Notes: generated from the sequence alone by a model not told the origin. A stretch of DNA of 60,377 nt from Oscillospiraceae bacterium (GCA_015067785.1 SVLR01000011.1:1-60377), one strand, 5' to 3'. Numbered from the stretch's first letter, positions 47,909 through 57,539 are shown. Numbers and translations are program-made.

Positions 47909-49267
47909 ATGAAAATCATCATCTGCGGCGCGGGTAAGATCGGTATGACCCTTGCCCAGCAGCTTACCAAGGAAGGTCACGATCTGACCATTATCGACGG
48001 GCGGCGGACGGTTCTGGAGCTTGCCCAGGAGCGCTTTGACGCAATGACCCTCTCCGGTAACTGCGCCTACCGCACCACCTTACTTGACGCAGGCATCCGG
48101 GAAGCGGACCTTCTGATCGCCGTCACCGGCGCAGACGAGGTCAATTTGCTCACCTGTATGACTGCCCACGGTCTCAACGGCAGACTTCACACCATCGCCC
48201 GTGTCCGCGACCCGGAATACTCCGAGCAGGTTATGGCCATGCGCCACATCTTCCCTCTTTCCTTGACGGTCAATCCCGAGCGCCGTACCGCCCAGGAGAT
48301 CGAGCGGCTCTTAAAATACCCCGGCTTTCTGCGGCGTGACACCTTCGCCAAGGGCAGAGCGGAGATCGTGGAACTGCGTGTGGAAGCGGACTCTCCGCTG
48401 TGCGGCGCGGCCCTTTGGGACTTAAACGGCAAGCTAAACTGTCAGTTTCTTGTATGCGCCGTGCTTCGGGCGGGTACTGCCATTACCCCCAAGGGCAATT
48501 TCGTCTTGGAGGAGGGCGACCGGATCTTCGTCACCGCCCCGAAAAAGCAGCTGACCCGCCTTCTCAAGAAGCTGGGCATCCTCACCCGGAGGGTGCGAAA
48601 TGTGATGCTTTGCGGCGGCGGACGCGTTAGCCGCTATTTGGCAGACTTTCTCGCTGACGACGGTATCGCGGTCACCATACTGGAAAGCGACCCTGCCCGC
48701 TGTCGGGAGCTTTCCGAGCTGCTCCCTGACGCCTCTGTGATACTGGGCAACTGCACCAATAAATCCACCTTGGAAAGTCAGGGCATCCGGGAATACGACG
48801 CCCTTGTGACCCTCACCGGTCAGGACGAGACCAATATGGTCATCTCCCTCTATGCCGACAGCTGCGGTGTGCCCCAAATTATCACCAAGCTGAGCCACCG
48901 GGAAAATACCGCCATTGCCGACGCGATGAATCTGGGCAGTATGATCTCCCCCCGGGAGCTGTGCGCCAACACCATCGTGCGCTATGTCCGGGCAATGGAA
49001 AATCAGACCGGTGCCGCCATTTCTGTCCATACGGTTGCAGACGGTCAGGTGGAGGCTGTGGAATTTTTAGTAGATGAGACCACCAAAAACCGTGGTGTTC
49101 CCCTCCGGGAGCTGAAGCTGAAGCCGGAAGTGCTGATCGCCTCCATCACCCGTGGCAGCCGCACCCAGATCGGCAGCGGTGACTCCACCATCGAAGCCGG
49201 AGACACAGTCGTTGTCGTCACCGGCAAGCGCGGCTCTCTCCAACAGCTTGGCGACATCTTCGCCTAA
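47909..49267 (+). CDS. trkA: Trk potassium uptake regulatory protein TrkA
   Basis: 452 residues with two RCK units in tandem: RCK_N 1 (nucleotide motif CGAGKIGMTLAQ), RCK_C 1 (about 145-215), RCK_N 2 (VMLCGGGRVSRYLADFLA), RCK_C 2 (last 80). It is the cytoplasmic NAD/ATP-binding gating ring for TrkH. ATG 47909 follows GGGAGG; the 45-codon extension reads repeat sequence. trkH lies 360 bp downstream with repeats between, so the pair may no longer be a tight operon. Confidence 0.95.
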   Translation: MKIIICGAGKIGMTLAQQLTKEGHDLTIIDGRRTVLELAQERFDAMTLSGNCAYRTTLLDAGIREADLLIAVTGADEVNLLTCMTAHGLNGRLHTIARVRDPEYSEQVMAMRHIFPLSLTVNPERRTAQEIERLLKYPGFLRRDTFAKGRAEIVELRVEADSPLCGAALWDLNGKLNCQFLVCAVLRAGTAITPKGNFVLEEGDRIFVTAPKKQLTRLLKKLGILTRRVRNVMLCGGGRVSRYLADFLADDGIAVTILESDPARCRELSELLPDASVILGNCTNKSTLESQGIREYDALVTLTGQDETNMVISLYADSCGVPQIITKLSHRENTAIADAMNLGSMISPRELCANTIVRYVRAMENQTGAAISVHTVADGQVEAVEFLVDETTKNRGVPLRELKLKPEVLIASITRGSRTQIGSGDSTIEAGDTVVVVTGKRGSLQQLGDIFA

Positions 49268-49282
49268 CTATCATCCTCCCAT

Positions 49283-49412
49283 CCCCTCCCCCGAGGGGAG
49301 GGTGGCCGAGCAGAGCGAGGTCGGGTGAGGTGAACCTCATCCACCACTTCGTGGTCCCCCTTCCCCAAAGGGGAAGGTTGTTTTCCAAATCTCCACTCTC
49401 AACTCTCAACTA
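49283..49412. repeat. Family C repeat and heptamer variants
   Basis: CCCCTCCCCCGAGGGGAGG with GGCCGAGCAGAGCGAGGTC left, ACCACTTCGTGGT and CCTTCCCCAAAGGGGAAGG right (49283-49379). Then CAACTCTCAACTATT-type heptamers. Confidence 0.8.
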
Positions 49413-49414
49413 TT

Positions 49415-49646
49415 ATTATGAACTACAAGCTCATTAATTGACAAAGTTATTCTGCTTCCGGAAAGCGTATTTTCGTGCAGTAGGATATTCTCGCCGCACC
49501 GGGGATTCCAAAGGGAACTCCCTTTGGTCGTCTGGAGAGTCCGGGAACCATACGAAAGGTTCCCGGCGGCTCTTTGATACTTTCTCGCCGGAGAGAAAGT
49601 ATATTTCCCAAAGGAGTTAGGAGCAATTATGAACTACAAACTCATT
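49415..49646 (+). repeat. Family E repeat flanked by a 21-bp copy of the trkH start
   Basis: 49415-49435 and 49626-49646 are the same 21 bp with one mismatch; the second is the real trkH start. Between them is a family E copy with CCGCACCGGGGATTCCAAAG (49494) and the TACTTTCTC-GCCGG-AGAGAAAGTA hairpin (49579-49602), as at 6427-6642. The first copy reads MNYKLIN then stops. It looks like an insertion with target duplication or a local copying event. Confidence 0.7.
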
Positions 49647-51086
49647 GGGCGTTTTCTTGCCCGGATCATCTTAATAGAGGCTATTTTTCTCCTGCCTGCC
49701 CTTTTCATAAGCCTTGGCTATGGGGAAAACGGAGCCATCAACAGCATTCTGCAAACTATGCTGATCCTCCTTGCTCTCGGTGTCCCGCTAAATGCCTATT
49801 GCCGTAATGCGGCCCACCGCTTCGGTGTCCGGGAGGGTATGCTCTGCGTGAGTATGAGCTGGCTTATTATGAGTCTCCTTGGCGCACTGCCCTTCTTCCT
49901 TTCCCGGGCGATCCCCAGCTATATCGATGCCTTCTTCGAGACCGCCTCGGGCTTTTCCACCACCGGCGCATCGATCCTCTCCGATGTGGAAGCGCTCCCC
50001 AAGGGACTTCTCTATTGGCGCAGCTTTACCCACTGGGTGGGCGGTATGGGCGTGCTGGTCTTTACTCTGGCCTTTTCCTCCGGCGAAAACGGCGCGGGCT
50101 TTACGATGCACCTGCTGCGGGCAGAAAGCCCCGGACCGGATGTAGGCAAGCTGGTGCCCAAAATGAAGCAGACCGCCAAGATCCTCTACATCATCTACCT
50201 TGTGATGACGGTGGTGGATATCCTCCTGCTCCTTTTGGGCGGGCTATCTCTTTTGGATGCGGTATGTCTGGGCTTCGGCACAGCGGGCACCGGCGGCTTT
50301 GGTGTTAAAAACGACTCCTTTGCCAGCTACTCCCCCTATATCCAGAATGTGACCACCCTGTTTATGTTCCTCTTCGGTGTGAACTTCTCCTGCTATTTCC
50401 TGCTGCTTATGCGGCAGTTTAAGAGCGTATTTCGGGACGAGGAGCTGCGGCTGTATGTGGGCATTGCCGCCCTTGCCACGATCCTCATCGGGCTGAACAC
50501 CTTTACCAACAGCTTTGACGGTGATTTTTGGGTCGCGCTGCGCCACGCAGCCTTTCAGGTCTCCTCTATTATGACCACCACCGGCTATGCCACCGTGGAC
50601 TTTGACACTTGGCACAGCTTCTCCAAGGGCATTCTCCTTGTGCTGATGCTTATTGGTGCCTGCGCCGGCTCTACCGGCGGCGGTCTCAAGGTCTCCCGGG
50701 TACTGATCCTCTTTAAGAACCTGCGCCGGAATATCCGGCAGGTGGTAAACCCCCGGAAGGTAATGGCCATCCGCTCCGGCGGCAGAATTATGGACGAGAC
50801 GGTCGTCACCAATACAAACGCCTATCTCTTTGCCTATATGTTCATTATGGTGCTGAGCGTTCTTGCCATCGGCATTGACGGACAGAGCGTGGAGACCAAC
50901 ATCTCCGCCGTTTTCGCCTGTCTCAATAACATTGGCCCCGGTCTGGGTGCCGTGGGTCCAACCTGTAACTACAGCCTCTTCAGCGGCTTTTCCAAGATCC
51001 TGCTGTCGCTGAATATGCTCCTGGGACGCTTAGAGATCTTCCCCTTCTTGGTTCTCCTCTCCCGCTCCACTTGGAAACGGAGATAA
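49629..51086 (+). CDS. trkH: Trk potassium transporter subunit TrkH
   Basis: 485-residue K+ channel-like transporter with four M1-P-M2 repeats. The P-loop filters are visible: STTGAS, GTAGTGGFG, TTTGYAT and NIGPGLGAVG. It moves K+ across the membrane under TrkA control. ATG 49629 has AAAGGAG and a second GGAG close by, both inside the flank of the family E repeat, so the ribosome site may be repeat-derived. An intrinsic terminator follows at 51256. Confidence 0.96.
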   Translation: MNYKLIGRFLARIILIEAIFLLPALFISLGYGENGAINSILQTMLILLALGVPLNAYCRNAAHRFGVREGMLCVSMSWLIMSLLGALPFFLSRAIPSYIDAFFETASGFSTTGASILSDVEALPKGLLYWRSFTHWVGGMGVLVFTLAFSSGENGAGFTMHLLRAESPGPDVGKLVPKMKQTAKILYIIYLVMTVVDILLLLLGGLSLLDAVCLGFGTAGTGGFGVKNDSFASYSPYIQNVTTLFMFLFGVNFSCYFLLLMRQFKSVFRDEELRLYVGIAALATILIGLNTFTNSFDGDFWVALRHAAFQVSSIMTTTGYATVDFDTWHSFSKGILLVLMLIGACAGSTGGGLKVSRVLILFKNLRRNIRQVVNPRKVMAIRSGGRIMDETVVTNTNAYLFAYMFIMVLSVLAIGIDGQSVETNISAVFACLNNIGPGLGAVGPTCNYSLFSGFSKILLSLNMLLGRLEIFPFLVLLSRSTWKRR

Positions 51087-51093
51087 CAAAGTT

Positions 51094-51249
51094 GTAGGGG
51101 CGATTCACGAATCGCCCGCCACCCCGCGCCCAAGGCTCCCCTGTGTAAGGGGAGCTGTCACGCGCGCAGCGTGACTGAGGGGTTGTCAATCCCCCAGTCA
51201 TTTGTTCGTTCCTCACAAATGCCAGCCCCCTTTACACAAGGGGGCCTTT
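51094..51249. repeat. Family F and family A repeats
   Basis: GTAGGGGCGATTCACGAATCGCCC (family F), then family A at 51132-51249 with inner stems GTCACGCGC-GCA-GCGTGAC (left) and ATTTGTTCGTTCCTCACAAAT (right). Confidence 0.88.
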
Positions 51250-51255
51250 CCATAA

Positions 51256-51285
51256 AAAAAGACCACCCTTTCGGGTGGTCTTTTT
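51256..51285. terminator. Bidirectional terminator between trkH and pfp
   Basis: AAAAAGACCACCC-TTTC-GGGTGGTCTTTTT with A and T runs on both sides. Confidence 0.93.
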
Positions 51286-51291
51286 GGTATC

Positions 51292-52953
51292 TTACTTGCC
51301 CTGCTCCAGAGCCAGCGTTACGGTTGTCCGGTCGCAGACCTCACTCGGTCCCCAGTACTGGATAGCGCCGGGGTAGACATAGCTCGTCTCCACAGCCCAC
51401 TGCTCGCGGACACCCGCGAAGAACTTAAACGGTGCGCCCTGAAGCTCCACCAGCGCCTTGCGGATAACGGGCTTATCTGCGCCGTGACGGCGCTCGATGT
51501 TCATCATCTTGGTAATGGGCATACCGCCGGCAACCCACTCCTCTGCAGGGGCAGAGAGGTTAGAAACCTTAGAAAGATAGCCGGTGTAGCCGTACTGGAT
51601 CAGCATAAAGGCATTGTAGCCAAGGGAGTAGCAGTAGTCAGCATCGAAATTACTGGGGAATGCGCAGCGGCCCTCGTAGCCGAGGAAGTGGTGCAGCGCA
51701 GAGAACTTACCCTTATAAGTGCCAGCCTTCTTCCGGGTAGAGAGCTCCGCCTTTACCATCTCGGAGAACAGCTTCTCGCTTTCGATGAGGGAAACCTGCA
51801 CATTGCCGTGGGGGTCACGCTCCAAGAAAAGCTGCTGCTGGATGGACTGGGGCAGGATGGCAAATACTGCCATAGCTTCTGCGGTCAGACCCTTTTCGAT
51901 GAAGCTGTACTTTTCTTCCCAAGTGGGCAGTGCATTAAAGGCGTCCGCCTTCTCCCCTGCCAGCAGCTCGTTGATCTGGGCGATCAGCATAGAGAACTCA
52001 GGCACAAACTCCACGATGCCCTCGGGAATGATGGCAACACCGAAGTTTTCGCCATTGTTGCCGCGCGTAGCCACGGAATCCGCGATATAGTTGGTGATTT
52101 GGGACAGAGACATCTTCTTTGCCGCCACTTCCTCACCGATGAGGCAGATGTTGGGATGGGTCTGGAGCGCCGTCTCCAGCGCCACATGGGAAGCGGAGCG
52201 GCCCATGACCTTTACAAAGTGCCAGTACTTCTTAGCAGAGTTGGCGTCACGCTCGATGTTGCCAACGATCTCGGCATAGGTCTTGGTGGCAGTATCGAAG
52301 CCGAAGGAGCATTCGATGTCCTCGTTCTTCAGGTCGCCGTCGATGGTCTTGGGGCAGCCGATGACCTGAATGCCGCAATTTTCTGCGGCAAAATACTCAG
52401 CAAGAACTGCAGCGTTGGTGTTGGAGTCATCACCGCCGATGATAACAAGGGCGTTGATGCCGTGCTTCTTGCAATTTTCAGCAACGATGGCGAACTGCTC
52501 TTTTGTTTCCAGCTTGGTACGGCCGGAGCCGATGATATCGAAGCCGCCGGTGTTGCGGTAAGCGTTAATATACGCATCGTCGAAGATAATATAGTCATCG
52601 TCAATGAGACCGCTGGGGCCGCCCTTGAAGCCGTAGAGGACATTGTCCTTATCGGTCGCCTTCAGGGCATCGTAAAGACCGCAGATCACATTGTGACCGC
52701 CGGGTGCCTGACCGCCGGAGAGGATGACACCAACCACCTGACGCTTTGCAGGTGCAGTGTTCTCGCCTTTCTGGAAGGTGATCTCATTTTTACCGTAGGT
52801 ATTGGGGAACAGTGCCGCGATCTTCTCCTGATCGGCAACGGAGGCGGTGGGATCACCGACCTTGACGCAGATCTCGGAAATACCGCCGCGAAGCATACCG
52901 GGCAGCTTGGGGCTGTAGCCATATCTTGCGATCTGCAGAGGGGATAATTTCAT
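51292..52953 (-). CDS. pfp: PPi-dependent 6-phosphofructokinase (long form)
   Basis: 553 residues, long (plant beta-like) pyrophosphate-fructose-6-phosphate 1-phosphotransferase: reversible conversion of fructose 6-phosphate and PPi to fructose 1,6-bisphosphate and Pi. Motifs: [13 protein letters not shown] (phosphoryl site), GGDDSNTNA (173-181; the second Asp of GGDD is the PPi signature in place of Gly in ATP enzymes) and [10 protein letters not shown] (201-210). ATG 52953 with AAGGAG. It is divergent from fba, the next step of glycolysis. Confidence 0.95.
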   Translation of the reverse strand: MKLSPLQIARYGYSPKLPGMLRGGISEICVKVGDPTASVADQEKIAALFPNTYGKNEITFQKGENTAPAKRQVVGVILSGGQAPGGHNVICGLYDALKATDKDNVLYGFKGGPSGLIDDDYIIFDDAYINAYRNTGGFDIIGSGRTKLETKEQFAIVAENCKKHGINALVIIGGDDSNTNAAVLAEYFAAENCGIQVIGCPKTIDGDLKNEDIECSFGFDTATKTYAEIVGNIERDANSAKKYWHFVKVMGRSASHVALETALQTHPNICLIGEEVAAKKMSLSQITNYIADSVATRGNNGENFGVAIIPEGIVEFVPEFSMLIAQINELLAGEKADAFNALPTWEEKYSFIEKGLTAEAMAVFAILPQSIQQQLFLERDPHGNVQVSLIESEKLFSEMVKAELSTRKKAGTYKGKFSALHHFLGYEGRCAFPSNFDADYCYSLGYNAFMLIQYGYTGYLSKVSNLSAPAEEWVAGGMPITKMMNIERRHGADKPVIRKALVELQGAPFKFFAGVREQWAVETSYVYPGAIQYWGPSEVCDRTTVTLALEQGK

Positions 52954-52989
52954 AGTCAAAAACTCCTTGTTTTTATTTTAGCCTGAACA

Positions 52990-53018
52990 ATTATACTCCA
53001 TATAAACCAAAAGGTAAA
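52990..53018 (-). promoter_or_regulatory. pfp promoter
   Basis: Minus strand TTTACC (53018-53013), 17 bp, TATAAT (52995-52990). Confidence 0.65.
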
Positions 53019-53059
53019 TAGTTAATTTTCACAAATATCGCATTTTCCGCAAATATATA

Positions 53060-53087
53060 TTGAAATCAAATTTTTTTATGGTATAAT
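53060..53087 (+). promoter_or_regulatory. fba promoter
   Basis: TTGAAA (53060-53065), 16 bp, TATAAT (53082-53087). It lies 42 bp from the divergent pfp -35, so the two may share control. Confidence 0.7.
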
Positions 53088-53138
53088 ACACTCGAAAATA
53101 TGCGGGCAATACCCGCAACAAGAAAGGATATGATACCA

Positions 53139-54107
53139 ATGGCTCTGGTAACAACAACTGAAATGTTCAAGAAGGCATACGACGGCGGCTACGCCATCGG
53201 CGCTTTCAATGTCAACAATATGGAGATCGTACAGGCGATCACCGAGGCCTGCAAGGAGGAGAATGCTCCCGTTATTCTGCAGGTTTCCAAGGGCGCCCGT
53301 GCATACGCCAACCACACTTACCTTGTGAAGCTGGTGGAGGCTGCCGTCATCGAATGCCCCGAGATCCCCATCGCCCTGCACCTGGACCACGGCGACAGCT
53401 TCGAGACCTGCAAGAGCTGCATCGACGGTGGCTTCACCTCCGTTATGATCGACGCTTCTTCTAAGTCCTTCGAGGAAAACATCGCCATTACCCGTCAGGT
53501 CGTCGAGTACGCCCACGATCACGGTGTTGTGGTCGAGGCTGAGCTGGGCAGCCTTGCCGGCATCGAGGACGAGGTCAATGTCTCCGCAGAGTGCGCTTCC
53601 TATACCCGTCCCGAGGAAGTTGAGGAGTTCGTGACCCGCACCGGCTGTGACTCCCTGGCTATCGCCATCGGCACCTCTCACGGCGCATACAAGTTCACCC
53701 CCGAGCAGTGCACCGTTAACGAGCAGGGCATTCTGGTTCCTCCCGCACTGCGCTTTGACGTGCTGGAAGAGGTCACCCGTCGCCTGCCCGGCTTCCCCAT
53801 CGTGCTCCACGGCTCTTCCTCCGTTCCTCAGGAATATGTGGCAATGGTCAATGCCCACGGCGGCAAGATGCCCAACGCCATCGGTGTTCCCGAGGAGCAG
53901 CTGCGTAAGGCTGCGGCCCTTTCTGTCTGCAAGATCAACATCGACTCCGACCTCCGTCTTGCTATGACCGGCACCATCCGTAAGTTCTACGACGAGCACC
54001 CCGACAAGTTCGATCCCCGTGAGTACCTGAAGCCCGCCCGCGCCAACATCAAGGAGCTGGTTCGCCACAAGCTGGTGAACGTCCTCGGCTGCGCCGGCAA
54101 GGCCTAA
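53139..54107 (+). CDS. fba: Class II fructose-1,6-bisphosphate aldolase
   Basis: 322 residues, zinc-dependent aldolase cleaving fructose 1,6-bisphosphate to glyceraldehyde 3-phosphate and dihydroxyacetone phosphate. Visible are AFNVNNMEIVQAI, the catalytic and zinc region ALHLDHGDSFE, EAELGSLAG with GTSHGAYK, VLHGSSSVPQ and KINIDSDLRLA. I chose ATG 53139 (MALVTTTEMF), 11 nt after AAAGGA. Codon use is strongly biased, as expected for a highly expressed gene. A terminator follows. Confidence 0.97.
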   Translation: MALVTTTEMFKKAYDGGYAIGAFNVNNMEIVQAITEACKEENAPVILQVSKGARAYANHTYLVKLVEAAVIECPEIPIALHLDHGDSFETCKSCIDGGFTSVMIDASSKSFEENIAITRQVVEYAHDHGVVVEAELGSLAGIEDEVNVSAECASYTRPEEVEEFVTRTGCDSLAIAIGTSHGAYKFTPEQCTVNEQGILVPPALRFDVLEEVTRRLPGFPIVLHGSSSVPQEYVAMVNAHGGKMPNAIGVPEEQLRKAAALSVCKINIDSDLRLAMTGTIRKFYDEHPDKFDPREYLKPARANIKELVRHKLVNVLGCAGKA

Positions 54108-54118
54108 TCCAACCAAAC

Positions 54119-54148
54119 AAAAATCCCTCCCACCCGGGAGGGATTTTT
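54119..54148 (+). terminator. fba terminator
   Basis: AAAAATCCCTCCC-ACCC-GGGAGGGATTTTT. Confidence 0.93.
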
Positions 54149-54167
54149 ATTTGGAGTGAAGCGTTAC

Positions 54168-54276
54168 TGTGTAGGGGTCGGCGCCCTCGACGACCCGAAA
54201 TAAAATCGACGCTCGATGCGTCGATTTTATTCTGCTACACACCTCGAAACGGGGCGTCGTAGGCGCCGCCCCCTAC
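54168..54276. repeat. Family F repeat, long form with a 14-bp internal hairpin
   Basis: GTAGGGGTCGGCGCCCTCGA on the left and GGGGCGTCGTAGGCGCC with GCCCCCTAC on the right frame an AATAAAATCGACGC-TCGAT hairpin (54199-54231). Confidence 0.8.
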
Positions 54277-54278
54277 AT

Positions 54279-55547
54279 TTATAACTGATAAACGCCATCC
54301 TCCGGAACAGCCAAGGTACTTCCGTAATAGGCCGTCATTGCCTTAACCAAATTCTTGGCATCCTCCACACCCGCGGTCTCATAGCAAGAATGCATCGCAA
54401 GCTGCGGCAATCCAATGTCAGCAGACAATACAGACACATGGGCAAGGGAGATATAGCCCAGCGTGGAGCCACCGGGCAGGTCTGCCCGATTGTAATAAGT
54501 CTGTACCGGCACATCGGCGCCCTTGCAGACCTTCTTAAACAGCGCCCCGGAAACACCGTCGGTTGTGTATTTTTGCGCAGCGTTATATTTCAGCACCACG
54601 CCGCCGCCCACCACGGGCGCATTTTGGGGATCGGCAAACTCGGGATGATTGGGGTGCAGGGCGTGACCGTTGTCGGCAGAAACCATAAAGGAAGAAGACA
54701 GCATTGCCTTTAAGTCCCAACCCATCGCCCCGCACAAACGCAGAAGCGTTGCCTCCAAGAAATCGGACGCCGCGCCCTGTACAGAGCCGGAGCCGACCTC
54801 CTCGCTGTCAAAGACACACAGCACAGGAACGCTGCCGCTCTCCCCTGCCTGCAAAAAGCCCTCGGTACAGCCCCAAGCGCAGGCGAGATCGTCAATGGCC
54901 TGGGCGGAGATATATTCATTCTCCATACCCCAAACCTTGGCATTTTCCCGGACATAGAGGAAAAGATCGTGTCCTAAGATCTTACCGCCCGCCATTTCTT
55001 CCAGTAAGGGCAGCAGCTTTGCCCCGGATTCCTTACCGCCCAGCAGCGGCAGCACATCGGTGGCAGGATTCCACTTATAGCCGTCATTTGCCGCCCGGTT
55101 CATATGGATGGCAACATTGGGGATCAGCAGCAGATCCCGGTCGATATCGATCAGCTTGCTTTGGACCCCATTTTCCGTCTCCACCAGTACGCGTCCGGCA
55201 AGAGAAAGGGGTCGATCCAGCCATGTGGAAATGAGCATCCCGCCATATCTTTCTACGGAAAGGCGGCTGTACTTGCCGTCGAGGATGCCGTTTTCCTTCC
55301 ACTTAAAGGTGGGGCGATCCGAGTGGCTGGCGGACATCAAAAAGCCGTTGGGTTCTCCCTCCGGCACACGAAATGCCATGATTGCGCTGCCGCCACGGGT
55401 AACGAAATACTTGCCGCCGGGGATAATTTCCCACTTTTTCCCCTTAGAAAGCTGGGTATATCCCTCCTTTTGGAGGGTTTTCTTTATATAGTCAATTGCG
55501 TGATATGCGCTGTGGGCATAGTCTAAAAAATGCTTTAATTTTTCCAT
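54279..55547 (-). CDS. apeB: M18 family aminopeptidase
   Basis: 422-residue dizinc aminopeptidase (aspartyl aminopeptidase family). Signatures: MSASHSDRPTFKWK (zinc His), AQAIDDLACAWG (bridging Asp), CVFDSEEVGSGS (Glu base and zinc Glu), FMVSADNGHALHPNHPEF, and the C-terminal QLAMHSCYETAG (zinc His). It trims N-terminal residues from peptides in the cytoplasm. ATG 55547 lies 1 bp after the pepF stop region with GAGGAG, so it is co-transcribed with oligopeptidase pepF: an oligopeptide-breakdown pair. Confidence 0.94.
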   Translation of the reverse strand: MEKLKHFLDYAHSAYHAIDYIKKTLQKEGYTQLSKGKKWEIIPGGKYFVTRGGSAIMAFRVPEGEPNGFLMSASHSDRPTFKWKENGILDGKYSRLSVERYGGMLISTWLDRPLSLAGRVLVETENGVQSKLIDIDRDLLLIPNVAIHMNRAANDGYKWNPATDVLPLLGGKESGAKLLPLLEEMAGGKILGHDLFLYVRENAKVWGMENEYISAQAIDDLACAWGCTEGFLQAGESGSVPVLCVFDSEEVGSGSVQGAASDFLEATLLRLCGAMGWDLKAMLSSSFMVSADNGHALHPNHPEFADPQNAPVVGGGVVLKYNAAQKYTTDGVSGALFKKVCKGADVPVQTYYNRADLPGGSTLGYISLAHVSVLSADIGLPQLAMHSCYETAGVEDAKNLVKAMTAYYGSTLAVPEDGVYQL

Positions 55548-55548
55548 A

Positions 55549-57303
55549 TTACTCCTCTAAAAGTTGGCAGAACAGATCTATTTGGTCTGCGATCTGCTGC
55601 AGGGCAGATGCCCAGAAAACCTTATCGGTCAGGTCAATATCCGCAACAAGGGCAGTATCCTCAGCGGTGGCGATGGGGGTGGTGTAGAGCAGCTTCTTAT
55701 ACTTGGGAATGAAGCGCTCGCCCTCCTTTTCGTACTGGGCGTACAAGCCCCGGGCAAAGAGACCGCCAAAGGCATAGGGGAAATTATAGAAGGTAGGGCC
55801 GTAGTAATGGCTCTTACACACCCACATATACGGATGCTGACAATTCTCGTCAAGGCCGTCCCCGTAAGACTGCCGCTGGGCGTCCAGCATAAAGCCGCAG
55901 AGGGTATCGGCATCCATAAACTTATCCTCCCGATTCTCAAAGACCATCGTCTCAAACCGGTAACGGGAGTAAATATCGCAGATAATTTGGGTGGCATCCT
56001 GCAGCTGGCTTTCGATCAGCGCGATTCTTTCTTCCTTATCTGCTGCCTTTTCGATGGCAGATGCCATAACCACGCACTCGTTAAAGGTAGAAGCCGTCTC
56101 CGCAACGGGCATGGAGTAGTCCTTATTTAAGGGGCGATGCTCCCGGATGCACAGGTTATGGAAGGCGTGACCCAGTTCGTGGGCAAGGGTGACAACATCA
56201 GAGAAGCTGCCGTCAAAGTTAGTCAGAATACGGCTCTCGCCGATGGCATCTACGCCTGCGCAGAAGGCACCGCCCACCTTGCCCTCCCGGGGGTAGAAGT
56301 CGATCCAGTCGTTATCGAAGGCTTCCGCAACCATATTCGCAAGCTCCATGTCAAAGCCGCTATAGAGAGATACCAAATAATCTCTCGCCTGCTCAGCGGT
56401 AAATTTCGTGGAGCTCTTGCCCATAGGCGCAAACAGCTCATACCAAGGCAGTCCCTTTTCATAACCCAAAGCCTTGGCCTTGGCTTTTAAATATTGCCAG
56501 AACTTGGGCAGGTAGTCATCCATAGCACAGAGCATTGCCTCCAGCGTCTCCTTTTTCATAAAAGAGCGCTCCAGCGTCCGATCCAAAGGAGAAGCGTAGC
56601 CGCGAAGACGGCAGTCAGAGATAGTCTCCAATTTAATGGAGTTGAGAGCAAAGGCTACCGCATCCCGGATCCGGTCATAGGCGGCAAGCTCCGCCTCATA
56701 GGCATCCTTTCGCACAGTGGGATCCGGATCGTAGGCAAGATTGCGGATGGAGGAAAGATTGGTCTTCTCCCCCCGGTAGGAAACCGGCACGGTAGCCGTC
56801 AGATAAGACTGCATATCACTCCATGCGCTGCCGCCGGAGAGCTTGAGCCTTGCCATGATCTCCTCGCCCTTGCCGGGCAGCAGATACTTGCTGTCCCGCA
56901 CGGTATTGGAAAGCAAAAAGGCATAGCTGCGCAGCGTGGGGTCTCCCTCCACGATCTCCACCAAATTGGGAATATTGCTGATCCACTTTTCCACCTTGGC
57001 GATAGGCGCAGCTACGGTGCTGTAGGCAGCCATCAGCCGACCCATCTGAGAGCCGGCGTCGCCGTCCCGGGTGTCCTGAGACTGGCGCAGGTTGGCATAG
57101 GTGCCCATCTTCATGATCAGGCTTTCGATTTCCTCCTGTCGCTTCATATTCTCCGGCAGGGCAACGGCCGGATCGGCAGAATCAATATTCTCCGCAAAGG
57201 CGCAGAAATCCCGCAGCATATTCTGCAGATTCTCAAAATCCTGCAGCCACGCCGGGTCATCAAAGCCCTTGTAGATCACCTCTAAGTTCCATCTTCCGTT
57301 CAT
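55549..57303 (-). CDS. pepF: Oligoendopeptidase F (M3B)
   Basis: 584-residue zinc metallopeptidase. Active site TLAHELGHAFH (HExxH) with the downstream Glu in the ETASTFNE segment. N-terminal helical domains (KRQEEIESLIMKMGTYANLR) are as in M3B oligopeptidases. It cleaves short peptides in the cytoplasm. ATG 57303 (MNGRWNLEVIYKG) follows AAGGAGGA; the 25-codon extension is rejected. It is followed at once by apeB. Confidence 0.96.
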   Translation of the reverse strand: MNGRWNLEVIYKGFDDPAWLQDFENLQNMLRDFCAFAENIDSADPAVALPENMKRQEEIESLIMKMGTYANLRQSQDTRDGDAGSQMGRLMAAYSTVAAPIAKVEKWISNIPNLVEIVEGDPTLRSYAFLLSNTVRDSKYLLPGKGEEIMARLKLSGGSAWSDMQSYLTATVPVSYRGEKTNLSSIRNLAYDPDPTVRKDAYEAELAAYDRIRDAVAFALNSIKLETISDCRLRGYASPLDRTLERSFMKKETLEAMLCAMDDYLPKFWQYLKAKAKALGYEKGLPWYELFAPMGKSSTKFTAEQARDYLVSLYSGFDMELANMVAEAFDNDWIDFYPREGKVGGAFCAGVDAIGESRILTNFDGSFSDVVTLAHELGHAFHNLCIREHRPLNKDYSMPVAETASTFNECVVMASAIEKAADKEERIALIESQLQDATQIICDIYSRYRFETMVFENREDKFMDADTLCGFMLDAQRQSYGDGLDENCQHPYMWVCKSHYYGPTFYNFPYAFGGLFARGLYAQYEKEGERFIPKYKKLLYTTPIATAEDTALVADIDLTDKVFWASALQQIADQIDLFCQLLEE

Positions 57304-57376
57304 AAGAAAATCCTCCTTGTTTTCATTTTCTCTATTGTAAACCATTTTCTCCCAATCGTCAATCGACATTTGCACC

Positions 57377-57520
57377 AAAGCCTCCCCTGTGTAAGGGGAG
57401 GTGTCAAAAATCTATTTGATTTTTGACGGAGGGGTTGTAATGTTTGCTTATTTGACAATCCCCCAGTCATATTGCCGCGTTTCGGCAATATGACAGCCCC
57501 CTTTACACAAGGGGGCCTTT
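57377..57520. repeat. Family A repeat
   Basis: Left inner stem GTCAAAAATC-TATTT-GATTTTTGAC; right inner stem GTCATATTGCCG-CGTTT-CGGCAATATGAC. The outer hairpins are CCTCCCC-TGTGTAA-GGGGAGG and GCCCCC-TTTACACAA-GGGGGC. The two inner stems share no sequence. Confidence 0.92.
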
Positions 57521-57539
57521 GTAATCTATAATCGAAATC

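Noticed and set aside
54199..54231. 14-bp hairpin after fba as a second terminator
   Set aside because: It lies at the centre of a family F frame, is not followed by a real T run, and fba already has a strong terminator at 54119-54148.
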